Shown one piece after another: positions 25,101 to 31,497 of a stretch of DNA of 37,945 bases. The position numbers were made by a program, and so were the translations under genes. Location of the stretch: IMG/VR virus record IMGVR_UViG_3300048591_000650, positions 1 through 37,945 of that record. The stretch is one strand, 5' to 3'. The notes below the pieces were generated by a model. That model did not search any database. It was not told the origin of the DNA and saw only the letters and a program-made list of their open reading frames with translations. This DNA comes from a virus. Numbering within the stretch: position 1 is the first letter of the stretch; every line of letters starts with the position of its first letter.

Positions 25101-25700
25101 GACGTTCTCCACACCAGCGACGGCTTGCGGTGGGAGGCGCTGGTTATCTACGACGAAGGGTTGGCGCGAGATTCGCTCGTGGTGCGCCGATCGCACGGCA
25201 TGCCGGTCTACGGATTTGAAACACAGGTTGAGGTTGCCAATGGAGAAGAAGCATCATTCCCGTCTCTTGCCTTCCTGGCGTGGGGGCGGCTGGTCTGCGC
25301 GTACACCCGCGCGGGGGCTTTCCAGGCGCGCTACAGCGACGACGACGGCGAGACGTGGGAGGATGAAGTGGCACTGATCTCGCCGGCCGACGTTGCTGGG
25401 CGGATCCACTCGAACCCCGATGGAGAGACGCTTGCGATCGCGTTCCGCTACAACAGCGGCTCGTCGGGTCCCGGCAAGCTGTACTACCGGTTCCAGGGGC
25501 CGGGCGATACCGCCATGTCGGCCGCCGCGGCGATCGTCAGCAGCAGCGGTTCGGCGATCGATTTTGAGCCCGAGTCGTTCGGTCTCAGCTGGGACCCTTC
25601 ACTCGGGGCCTGGTCGCTGATGGCGAAGAAGTCCGGCGATCCCGGACCAACACGATTCTACAGCGCCGACGATGGCGCGTCTTGGACTGAGGTGAGCTAA
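22167..25700 (+). CDS. Giant tail fibre/spike with Asp-box repeats and a calcium-binding motif
   Basis: 1177 residues, beta-rich throughout. Two full Asp boxes (SxDxGxxW) are visible: SDDDGETW at 1057-1064 and SADDGASW at 1166-1173, with a partial one (TSDGLRW) near 984. These mark a BNR/sialidase-like beta-propeller in the C-terminal quarter. Residues 475-486 (DTDDDGIPDAQD) match the thrombospondin type-3 calcium-binding pattern. The protein probably binds or trims surface glycans. The classical sialidase Arg triad cannot be assigned by eye, so enzymatic activity is open. Confidence 0.65.
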   Translation: MPNLDRKATFERIELFGTMTLEKSVASGQIIAGCSMYTQWCMDAVYVLTGIGIEIQGVEGSGPMPVGTYATLRIPLLGVNLPITLHATLIHTGAVPYKVEIDDGVLYSMAGGAWRLKFSALRVYINGSLVHSEGATTLDNYYYFTPAGIPLLGIPPAYAASAAVNPAPTIGGVDRSTTISSTSSYGKARITDAGVRFKEPGSSEWQALPVLIDLLAIPSVDCDCAAPDPADLVASSMADVAVSAEQYLERETTLHLTGQPLYCTNGPATSGSVDIYKTRLEWWGNSSAVTTVPNLPASVKRINPSGHREVVYRGGMPQTIRSATKSCGVDGIGEGIELVTVPDEVHPRQTEILSVVGASPHAIEDTFGYAVPSPAARNEFRYKAIGYSAVITGPAACPAVLPEEPPGTVIPPTAPEDEVCYITQSSTFVPIVDDEFDNPDMLGYLHHADALVRYMNYWGSRHWSFFNWFPGNTIDTDDDGIPDAQDVWKVFDDRIDVGYWLAKGDQYTEHPALPPSERLRTRTTLFTAPLTYGQLRGFVGGAIGVRSSWWGDETFRVDAAAPLVSLEVDADASASWIFEDCSASFGAGGITLTPDPGKTTITAKLALGSFTQWPYLYPHLASEIEVDWEPGNIDTVAVEMVGHSGSTATLTDTPGRYPRPMMGADSIYSGSYAQDLGQFFFEDKGDDLLPEGDSDAAMADAERTHAFALLAGRTAAELRFTIDVLSDAATCEIKYPVLYASIDNAGLFPENRSNHVVVWPDGPGIRFGNVAHYYDGIVNATPIAVPPGVPPLPGLKLAWMPSAIDWLCFKNLALNALPHDDDLATHIADLFDSEEASDAGEADHAAIAMLVPRGTVFPVAAIVNGSGCPPVCMWPTRMRDVDTLAKTGDWGLETWSYAEERRFYVGNEAMSLNGPDVFTSLYSPAISGWPVTFHRSAVTNEEDYHQVRHGAAEVGTIRPWQGCLIVRRPASGEIGREPDVLHTSDGLRWEALVIYDEGLARDSLVVRRSHGMPVYGFETQVEVANGEEASFPSLAFLAWGRLVCAYTRAGAFQARYSDDDGETWEDEVALISPADVAGRIHSNPDGETLAIAFRYNSGSSGPGKLYYRFQGPGDTAMSAAAAIVSSSGSAIDFEPESFGLSWDPSLGAWSLMAKKSGDPGPTRFYSADDGASWTEVS

Positions 25701-26470
25701 TGCCCGTTACGCTTCTTGCATCCCAGGTGCCGGCGCCGCCGGTGCCATCGACCACCGTATGGATTGAAGACAACGCGGTCGCGACATCCCCACCGAACAT
25801 CCCGCAGGCCGCGGGATACGGGCAAGGGGAGTTTGCGAGTTCCGTGCCCGCCCGTCTGAATGAGAACGCCGTCCGGCAAGACCTCCAGGCACGGTATGGC
25901 GGTGGGGCGATGGGGGTTTGCTCGGGGTTGGTGCTCTCCGCGGGTACTGGACTCCAGGGCCTCGTCAGCGCTGGCCATGCCAACATTGACGGCCTGGTCG
26001 AGGTGCGCACCCAGGCGCAAGTCGTCCTGTCGGCCTCGAGCACCAACTGCGTATGGCTGCGATCGGACGGTGCGTTCGAAGTCCGGACCGATCTTGCCGC
26101 GCCCAGCCTGCCGGCGGTGCTGGTCGGGATCGCATTCACGGATGGCAGCGGCGTGACGGCGGTCGATGAGTCGGGCGTCGTGTACCTGCGCGCTGGTGTC
26201 CCTGAGCGCTCGACTGCCGACATCGGCAAGCCCTCGGCTACTGCTTCATCGGCGTGGCGCGGTTGGACGAAGACGCTCTCGGGTCGCTGGTGGTGGGATG
26301 GTAGCGCCTACCAGCGGGTTGGTGGCGACGTGCCCTTTCTCAAAGATGTTCTGGCGTCGGGCGAATCGGTCCGGGTGCCGGCGAACCATCAGGTTCAGTT
26401 CTTCGACTCGCTCACGGTCCAGGCCGGGGCCACGCTAACGATTGACGGAAAGGTAAGGGTGACTGAATAA
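25700..26470 (+). CDS. Tail fibre-associated protein
   Basis: 256 residues overlapping the previous stop (TAATG). Gly/Ala/Val-rich beta pattern (GAMGVCSGLVLSAGTGLQGLV; VSAGHANIDGLVEV) ending in a repetitive tail-like region (LTVQAGATLTIDGKVRVTE) similar to trimeric beta-helix ends. Probably a collar or fibre subunit attached to the 1177-aa protein. The next gene starts inside its stop (TAATG). Confidence 0.55.
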   Translation: MPVTLLASQVPAPPVPSTTVWIEDNAVATSPPNIPQAAGYGQGEFASSVPARLNENAVRQDLQARYGGGAMGVCSGLVLSAGTGLQGLVSAGHANIDGLVEVRTQAQVVLSASSTNCVWLRSDGAFEVRTDLAAPSLPAVLVGIAFTDGSGVTAVDESGVVYLRAGVPERSTADIGKPSATASSAWRGWTKTLSGRWWWDGSAYQRVGGDVPFLKDVLASGESVRVPANHQVQFFDSLTVQAGATLTIDGKVRVTE

Positions 26471-26826
26471 TGTCCAACACGCAGATTGACGGTGGGGCGG
26501 TCAAGGCCGCTACGGTTACGGGCAACGGAGTAGCGCTCGGGCTCGGACGGGCATCCGTCGCGATGTCCGACGCGAACTACACGGCGCTGGCGGCGCAGTT
26601 CCAGTGCCGACACATCGAGCTCACGGGAGCGCTGACCGCGGGGAGGAACTACGTGGTTCCGCTCACGGACGGCGCGGAGTGGGTGGTCTTCAACAACACG
26701 ACTGGGGGCTTCGCGGTGACGATCATCGGAGCTACCGGTTCCGGCATCGCGATCGCGGCCGGCAAGACGGCGATTGTCCGGTGCGACGGCACCAACGTCC
26801 TCCGCGTGACCGCGGATAACCCATAA
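26470..26826 (+). CDS. Small fibre-head protein sharing a domain with the SGNH fibre
   Basis: 118 residues. From about residue 45 it runs LTGALTAGRNYVVPLTDGAEW, VVFNNTTGGFAVTIIGATGS and IVRCDGTN. The C-terminus of the 598-aa SGNH protein has the parallel run LTGALTGNINVYLPL, FENATTGAFTVTLIGATGTG and YCDGTNWYQ. The domain is therefore present twice within 3 kb, here as a stand-alone gene. It resembles the small beta modules that cap phage fibres. Role (trimer cap or receptor contact) is inferred. Confidence 0.65.
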   Translation: MSNTQIDGGAVKAATVTGNGVALGLGRASVAMSDANYTALAAQFQCRHIELTGALTAGRNYVVPLTDGAEWVVFNNTTGGFAVTIIGATGSGIAIAAGKTAIVRCDGTNVLRVTADNP

Positions 26827-26836
26827 GGAGGGGATC

Positions 26837-27253
26837 ATGACAACGACCACAACGACGAACGGCGTGGTGAGCGCCACTGCGCTTCTCGATGGTGCGACGG
26901 GGGGTCCGATTTCATCGGCCAATCCGTTGCCGGTTACGCTGGAGGCAGGTGGCGGCGCATCAACTCCAGTCCACACCAACCCCAACGTAGCCAACGCCAC
27001 TAGCGTGACCCTGCTGGCGGCGAACGCAGACCGGCGTTATCTGCTTGTGCAGAACAACAGCGCCGCCAATATCGCGCTTTCGCTTGAGGGCGGCGTTCTG
27101 ACCGGGATTGTGCCGACTGTGACAAACGAGTGCATCGTGTTGGCCCCGGGCGCATCGTATGAGAGCCCGTCGCATTGTTGCCCTGTCGGAGCGATTACGT
27201 GCTACCAGACGAGCGGCGGCTCGATCAATACCATTTCCGTGGTGGAGGGTTAA
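26837..27253 (+). CDS. Small beta-rich fibre-region protein
   Basis: 138 residues with a Thr-rich start (TTTTTTNGVVSATALLDG) and strands VTLLAANADRRYLLVQNNS and NIALSLEGGVLTGIVP, typical of tail-tip jelly-roll domains. AAGGAGG lies about 5-10 nt before ATG 26837, giving a strong ribosome site unlike the coupled genes upstream, so it may be made in larger amounts. No family is named. Confidence 0.6.
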   Translation: MTTTTTTNGVVSATALLDGATGGPISSANPLPVTLEAGGGASTPVHTNPNVANATSVTLLAANADRRYLLVQNNSAANIALSLEGGVLTGIVPTVTNECIVLAPGASYESPSHCCPVGAITCYQTSGGSINTISVVEG

Positions 27254-27259
27254 AGAGAC

Positions 27260-29056
27260 ATGCCTATCAACAATCCAAGCTCGGGCGGCACCATCGCCAC
27301 CATCGCTGGACTAAGCGAAGCTCTCGGGCGGACGGGGAGGGGCGCGCCCGCCACTTTGGCCGACGTGTTGGCCATCCCCGATCTGAAGTGGTGCTTTACG
27401 CCTGATTCCGGGTTTTTCTCGGACACGGCTGGCACTACGGAGCAGACCACCGACGGTGGAACGGTTAAGTGCTGGAAAGACGCGAGCGCGAACGCTGACC
27501 ACGCTATCAACGCGACCGGGCTCCCTCTGACCATCGGTGCGGGTGGCGGGTGCCGCGCACTGTACGTCAACAGCACGGCTCAGAAGTTCATTACGACCGG
27601 CACGTTTGATGCGTCGTTTGACGCCGGATTCACCGCATTCGTGGTCGCGCACCACCCAACCCAATCGGCGAACAGGGTCATCTGTTCAAGCGCCGATGCA
27701 CGGTTCTACATGGCCCACAACGGGGCGGCGAACACGTTCGGCCCGGTCATGACAGCTGGATCGAATCTGAGTTTGCCGATTCCGTCGAACATCCCGACCA
27801 ACACCAATGGGGCCGGTATCAATCCGGGCGTGATGGTCGAGGCGTTTCGGTACAACGGCGTCAGCACGAAGGTAGACATGTTCTACAACGGGCTCTACTA
27901 CTTGAACACGAGTAACGCCAGCGCTTCAAACCCGGCTCTCACCGGGGCGCTCCATATCGGCGGCATCGGGACAGGAACGGGGTTCCAATGGGGCGGCCAT
28001 GTCATGGCGGTCGTTATCTTCAACCGTAAACTCACCGATGCCGAGATTCAGGTGGTCAACGATTACCTGTCCCATGTGTGCCGGGTGCAATGCACTCCTC
28101 ATATCCGGTGCATTGGTGATTCGATCACATCAGGCTCGGGTGCAACCCGTGTCACCGCTGGCGGCTACGGCACCGCGAAGCACGGAAATACGGATTGGCC
28201 GTCGCAGCTGCTCGACTTGCTGCCCTACGACAATGTATGGGTGCGGCAAGATGCTTACGCGGGTCGGTCGATGGCGCAGTTTGCGTCGGAAATGGCGTTC
28301 TCAACGCAGGCGCATTTTATCCCCGGCACGAACTCAAAGCAGATTGCGCTCATGTGCATCGGCACGAACACGTTGTCGGCGGGCATGGCCACGGAGTGGC
28401 CATTAGATACGCCGGTGTCCTACACGACCTACGCCGATCTCTGCCAGACCTTGCGAGATCAAGGGTGGCTCGTGGGTGCGTATACGCTGTTGCCGCGCGG
28501 CGACGTTGTGGCTAGTTCGCTCCAGAAGCACTACCGGATGTACGCTCAGTTCAACAAGTTGATCCGGCAGGGGTACCACCTGTTCGCCGACTTCTTGGTG
28601 GACATCGCAAGTGACCCGAGGATCGGTTTCCCTGGGTGCGAAAACGACACTACCTACTTCAACGCCGATAAGGTCCACCTGACCGATCAAGGATACGCGA
28701 TCATCGCGGGCTTGACGAAGAGCGCTCTTGAGCCCTACCTGCCCGCAGTTCCGCCGCGGCGCTACTTGTCCAAGTCGGTCGCTGGCTCGTCGAACGTGAC
28801 TCTGACTCCGGCTGAGTTTGCGACGGTGCTCGCAGGCGGGACGCTGAAGCTGACAGGTGCGCTAACCGGCAATATCAACGTGTACCTGCCACTGCCGGTG
28901 CTTGGGTGCTCGGCTAACTTCGAGAATGCGACGACGGGGGCGTTTACGGTGACCCTGATCGGAGCGACTGGCACAGGATACGTTATCACGCAAGCGAAGA
29001 AGGCCCGCGCATATTGCGATGGCACCAACTGGTATCAGGAAACGGCGGAGCTGTAA
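27260..29056 (+). CDS. Tail fibre with LamG-like and SGNH/GDSL hydrolase domains
   Basis: 598 residues. About 60-265 looks like a LamG/concanavalin domain (FYNGLYYL, LHIGGIG, VVIFNRKLTDAEIQVVNDYL). Then an SGNH hydrolase: block I CIGDSITSG with nucleophile Ser288, block III-like GTNT, and block V DKVHLTDQGY with Asp470 and His473. The last ~90 residues repeat the domain of the 26470-26826 protein. SGNH enzymes in phage fibres remove O-acetyl groups from host surface polysaccharide, so this is the best candidate receptor-modifying enzyme of the virion. The stop overlaps the next ATG. Confidence 0.8.
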   Translation: MPINNPSSGGTIATIAGLSEALGRTGRGAPATLADVLAIPDLKWCFTPDSGFFSDTAGTTEQTTDGGTVKCWKDASANADHAINATGLPLTIGAGGGCRALYVNSTAQKFITTGTFDASFDAGFTAFVVAHHPTQSANRVICSSADARFYMAHNGAANTFGPVMTAGSNLSLPIPSNIPTNTNGAGINPGVMVEAFRYNGVSTKVDMFYNGLYYLNTSNASASNPALTGALHIGGIGTGTGFQWGGHVMAVVIFNRKLTDAEIQVVNDYLSHVCRVQCTPHIRCIGDSITSGSGATRVTAGGYGTAKHGNTDWPSQLLDLLPYDNVWVRQDAYAGRSMAQFASEMAFSTQAHFIPGTNSKQIALMCIGTNTLSAGMATEWPLDTPVSYTTYADLCQTLRDQGWLVGAYTLLPRGDVVASSLQKHYRMYAQFNKLIRQGYHLFADFLVDIASDPRIGFPGCENDTTYFNADKVHLTDQGYAIIAGLTKSALEPYLPAVPPRRYLSKSVAGSSNVTLTPAEFATVLAGGTLKLTGALTGNINVYLPLPVLGCSANFENATTGAFTVTLIGATGTGYVITQAKKARAYCDGTNWYQETAEL

Positions 29057-29775
29057 TGGTCCCGTTCAAGGCTTTCGGATTCGACTGGATTGCCCGCTCG
29101 GACGTCCTGCCCGACGCGAACAACCGAGTCGAGAATGTCAAGGTGTACTACCAGGGGTCACCGCGGGCAAACGATGGCACGCCCATTTTCCCCACGACTC
29201 AGCGAGTCTCGCTGACGAGCCCAAACGGATCGGCGGCCATGATCTCGACCAAGCAACCTCTTGGCTGGGGCACATCGACGGTGTACATCATCGGCCGGCT
29301 GGACATGTACGACCCGAACGTCGTGGCGGCCCCGTTGTGGATCCACGCAGACACGCCAGCTACGCGGATCCCTGGCTACACCGAGCCCGACTCCGAGATC
29401 ATGGGCAAAGGTGACCCCAACCTGCGCGAGCGGTTGCAGCTGGGAGTGTTCGTCGACTCGCAGAAGCCCATGGTCCAACTCACCGATGGACGGTGGGTGC
29501 AGAAGTATCCCGATGCGAGGTTTGCGCTCGGCTCATTCCTCTATCATCGCATCTCGATCACGCAGACGCCGACCATGATGTCGGTGAGACACGAGGGATG
29601 GTGGCACCCGAATCAGGTTTGGAAGGAGTACGCGGCGGCGACGTGGAACTGCCCGAGCCCGGCCAACGGAGTCACCAAGGTTTCGATCTGGCGACTTGGC
29701 GACGACATGTACCCGGCCTCGGCATCAGGACCGCCGAAGCTCGTCGTCGCCGGGTTCAAGTTCACGCCGAGCTAG
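29056..29775 (+). CDS. C-terminal fibre gene, jelly-roll-like protein
   Basis: 239 residues from ATG 29056 within the previous stop. It is Trp/Tyr-rich and beta-stranded (STVYIIGRLDMYDP, FLYHRISITQTPTMMSVRHEG, VSIWRLGDDMYP). The general look recalls the GH16-like protein at 3981-4607, also Trp-rich and of similar size, but without the ExDxxE motif. Probably a lectin-like receptor contact. It is the last + strand gene of the tail block and its TAG overlaps the convergent TAG of the reverse gene (CTAG at 29772-29775). Confidence 0.55.
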   Translation: MVPFKAFGFDWIARSDVLPDANNRVENVKVYYQGSPRANDGTPIFPTTQRVSLTSPNGSAAMISTKQPLGWGTSTVYIIGRLDMYDPNVVAAPLWIHADTPATRIPGYTEPDSEIMGKGDPNLRERLQLGVFVDSQKPMVQLTDGRWVQKYPDARFALGSFLYHRISITQTPTMMSVRHEGWWHPNQVWKEYAAATWNCPSPANGVTKVSIWRLGDDMYPASASGPPKLVVAGFKFTPS

Positions 29776-30257
29776 CTGCGCGGGTATCGCTCCGCGTCGA
29801 GGTCTACTGCACGTCGAACGATGTTCTCTATCCGAGGCGCAACATCTCTGAGGTGCTCCGGAACGAAGACCTGACCGATCGTCACCCACGTGCCCTTCAC
29901 CTCCTCACGCATTTCAATGAGGTTGCCGACGCGAGTGACCTCGACGGGGTGTCGATCACCGGCGCTGCTCAGAAGCTCAAGCAAAGACAACACTGCATCG
30001 AGGGCCTCTCCCGATACCAAGTCCCAAGAGTCATCCGTCGAGTCGTAGAGCCCCGTCAGTCTGACTTCGGCATAGTGGTAGAAGTAGGTTTGAGTACCGC
30101 CCAACAGATCCAAGAATTGGCGCCCCTCGTCGAGGGCCATCGTGCCACGTTTGACAATCTCCTTCTCGTTGATCGTGTCGACGACAACGACTTGCATCGG
30201 GAGCCCGACTAGAAGGGCTGGAAGAAACTCACTTTGAATGTTTGAAAATATTTTCAC
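29772..30257 (-). CDS. Reverse-strand moron of unknown function
   Basis: 161 residues from GTG 30257, acidic, with no signal peptide (KIFSNIQSEFLPALLVGLP). A mixed alpha/beta pattern includes MQVVVVDTINEKEIVKRGTM, LDLLGGTQTYFYHYAEVRL and VTRVGNLIEMREEV. Not recognised. TATAAA lies exactly 6 nt before the GTG, so the mRNA is probably leaderless; an internal ATG (MQVVVV) is an alternative. Its first codons lie in a perfect 14-bp palindrome. It converges on the fibre operon with overlapping stops, like the other reverse gene at 18689. Confidence 0.7.
   Translation of the reverse strand: MKIFSNIQSEFLPALLVGLPMQVVVVDTINEKEIVKRGTMALDEGRQFLDLLGGTQTYFYHYAEVRLTGLYDSTDDSWDLVSGEALDAVLSLLELLSSAGDRHPVEVTRVGNLIEMREEVKGTWVTIGQVFVPEHLRDVAPRIENIVRRAVDLDAERYPRS
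30243..30256. other. 14-bp perfect palindrome over the start of the reverse gene
   Basis: TGAAAATATTTTCA reads the same on both strands and covers the first codons of the 29772-30257 gene, next to the -10-like TATAAA. In a GC-rich genome such an AT palindrome is notable; it could be an operator that shuts the gene off, or a chance result of the Lys-Ile-Phe codons. Confidence 0.4.
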
Positions 30258-30263
30258 AAACCA

Positions 30264-30269
30264 TTTATA
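30264..30269 (-). promoter_or_regulatory. -10-like hexamer TATAAA, leaderless start
   Basis: On the minus strand TATAAA is followed by 6 nt (TGGTTT) and the GTG start. No clear -35 hexamer 16-18 nt upstream. Spacing is identical to the promoters of the other two reverse genes. Confidence 0.55.
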
Positions 30270-30354
30270 CGCAGAACTGCACCCAGAAACCCGACCGATT
30301 TGGAAAAAAGCCTCACCGAGATGGCACGGTGAACTTCCCGACCGTCCTCGCCAG

Positions 30355-30588
30355 TCACGGCTTGCACACCTTGCAAGGCGTGTATCCCGCCTTCTTCGCA
30401 GCGTCGAGCTCGATGTCGAGCGCGCTCTTCTTCAGGTAGCGGCAACCGGCGCGGTGGTACTTCGTGCCGCTGTTCGTGATGTACACCTTGGCCGGCGCGA
30501 TGGCAGAGATCGGGGCAGGCTCGACATGGGTCGCGTACACCGCTCCGACCAGGAACCCAACCCAAAGGGAGGCCTGAACTGCTCTCAT
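30355..30588 (-). CDS. Small secreted Cys/His protein (Ada/ComEC-tail-like zinc knuckle)
   Basis: 77 residues. A signal peptide-like start (RAVQASLWVGFLVGAVYA) is followed by a compact domain: VYITNSGTKYHRAGCRYLKK, then AKKAGYTPCKVCKP. The H-x3-C...C-x2-C arrangement matches small extracellular modules found at the end of competence proteins and next to secreted nucleases, where they probably bind zinc and DNA (family knowledge; role inferred). ATG 30588 is set by its promoter (TTGACA-17-TATGCT, 6 nt to ATG). A secreted, lysogen-expressed product fits a moron. Confidence 0.75.
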   Translation of the reverse strand: MRAVQASLWVGFLVGAVYATHVEPAPISAIAPAKVYITNSGTKYHRAGCRYLKKSALDIELDAAKKAGYTPCKVCKP

Positions 30589-30594
30589 GGTCCC

Positions 30595-30623
30595 AGCATA
30601 TAGGATTCCGGACATTTTGTCAA
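30595..30623 (-). promoter_or_regulatory. Consensus-like promoter with leaderless start
   Basis: Minus strand: TTGACA (30618-30623), 17-nt spacer, TATGCT (30595-30600), then 6 nt (GGGACC) to the ATG at 30588. This is the best promoter in the window and fits housekeeping sigma-70-type recognition. The start site would fall on or beside the initiation codon. Confidence 0.7.
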
Positions 30624-30727
30624 GTCTCGGTTTACGAAACGCTCCCAACCGTCCGATACTAAGTGAGGGTGCGCTCAACTCCACTTGTCGGCCAGCGCGT
30701 CGCCTGAATCAGCGCGCCCTCTCTCTT

Positions 30728-30753
30728 GCCCTCGGCTTCGGCTGGGGGCTTTT
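30728..30753 (+). terminator. Intrinsic terminator with UUCG tetraloop
   Basis: GCCCTCGGC (30728-30736), TTCG loop (30737-30740), GCTGGGGGC (30741-30749), then TTTT and TTAGTTTT. The RNA stem is 9 bp with two G-U pairs. It would stop + strand transcription that runs past the fibre genes. Confidence 0.7.
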
Positions 30754-30890
30754 CTTAGTTTTGGCCGGGCTCGGTAAAGATTCCGGGGTTTTTGGGGTCG
30801 CTAGTTTCCCCCCGTCGAGCCTGCATTTATGCACACTTTCCGCCGCGCAACCTGAAGAACCGCTAGGCGCGTCCAATACGTAGGATAATG

Positions 30891-30982
30891 AACTTGCTGG
30901 CGCCCCCGGTGGGATTCGAACCCACACACCCTGAGTTACGAGGCCCGGGACCATTTCCAATGGCGGGGGCGTCCAGCAAGTT
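30891..30982. repeat. 18-bp inverted repeat enclosing a tRNA-like core
   Basis: AACTTGCTGG-CGCCCCCG (30891-30908) is the reverse complement of CGGGGGCG-T-CCAGCAAGTT (30964-30982), except for one bulged T at 30972. The spacer is 55 nt. The inner 7 bp are the acceptor stem of the tRNA-like element; the outer arm continues the pairing past the CCA end, which ordinary tRNA genes do not do. Confidence 0.8.
30898..30970 (-). tRNA. D-armless tRNA-Ser(GGA)-like element
   Basis: Minus strand, 73 nt: acceptor GCCCCCG/CGGGGGC (7 bp), discriminator G and encoded CCA; a perfect T arm GTGGG-TTCGAAT-CCCAC; and a short arm CCA-TTGGAAA-TGG whose loop has the anticodon-loop form with GGA (Ser) at 30956-30958. 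About 25 nt follow, like the long variable arm of class II tRNA-Ser. G73 and the long variable region are serine features. No D arm can be built. It may be a degenerate tRNA, a decoy, or an unusual but functional RNA. Confidence 0.45.
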
Positions 30983-31262
30983 TTAACTCGGGTTTGAGCC
31001 TTCGAGGAGAGTTCGCCCGTATCTAGAGATAGAGCTTTGCTCCTTGGGTCGCTGCCCAAGTTTCGAGGTTCCCCCGTTTGCCGCGGGGGGCCTCACACCA
31101 ATTGACGATGGGGCACCTCCGATCGCCGCAGGATGTAGAAATGCGGGATAAGTGGCGTTTGAGGTAATTTGCGCGCCCACTTCTTCACCCAGATCCCGTC
31201 TACTCTCTTGTAACATTGGTGATCTTCGCTCCGAAGGCTCCGGGTTGCATGTCTGTCTCACT

Positions 31263-31298
31263 GGGCGGGTTGTTGGTAGCGACCCGCCCCTCCTTTTT
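31263..31298 (+). terminator. Strong intrinsic terminator upstream of attP
   Basis: GGGCGGGT (31263-31270) pairs with ACCCGCCC (31282-31289) around an 11-nt loop, followed by CTCCTTTTT. It would isolate the att/int region from late + strand transcription. Confidence 0.65.
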
Positions 31299-31418
31299 GG
31301 TAGACACATGACGTACCCCTTCGTCGTGGGGTAGTTTCACCTATCGAACCTACCGATCAGGCTCGTTTGAGCGCGATGTCTACCTGAATCTCGGGCTCAT
31401 TGAACCTAAGACGATCAA

Positions 31419-31466
31419 TCTTTGGTAAAGAAGAGGTCACCGGTTCGATTCCGGTCGAGGGCTCCA
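31419..31466 (+). other. Phage attachment site: 3' half of a tRNA-Thr(GGT) gene (attP core)
   Basis: Canonical positions line up: anticodon loop TTGGTAA (31422-31428, anticodon GGT), 3' anticodon stem AGAAG, AGGTC, T arm ACCGG-TTCGATT-CCGGT (31439-31455), acceptor CGAGGGC, T73 and CCA (31464-31466). The 5' half is absent: upstream bases do not pair with AGAAG beyond 3 bp and no D arm or GCCCTCG acceptor strand is found. TCTTT-GGT-AAAGA around the anticodon loop gives the short inverted repeat typical of a tyrosine-integrase crossover. The integrase gene ends 32 nt away. Confidence 0.8.
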
Positions 31467-31497
31467 GGTTCAAAATCGCGGCTTTTTTGGGCTTTGC

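Larger units (their letters stand above)
30589..31497. other. 909-bp non-coding region between late genes and integrase
   Basis: No credible protein gene. It contains a promoter (30595-30623), terminators at 30728-30753 and 31263-31298, a TGCAT/ATGCA dyad at 30822-30833, the tRNA-Ser-like element with its inverted repeat (30891-30982), a CTTGGG/CCCAAG dyad near 31043-31060 that ends in a CCCAAGTTT match to the origin repeat, a TACCCC/GGGGTA hairpin at 31314-31333, and the attP core (31419-31466). Integrase arm sites probably lie here but I could not define them. Confidence 0.6.

Noticed and set aside
30242-30439. A + strand frame starting MKIFSQ
   Set aside because: Its start only mirrors the palindrome over the reverse gene, and the peptide has no protein-like pattern.
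30587-30883. A + strand 98-codon frame
   Set aside because: It runs through the UUCG terminator and lies over the reverse promoter; low complexity.
30985-31110. Group I intron or tmRNA remnant next to the tRNA-like element
   Set aside because: I could not find the P3/P7 core or a guanosine site, nor a tmRNA tag frame; the acceptor stem begins with GCCCCCG, unlike tmRNA.
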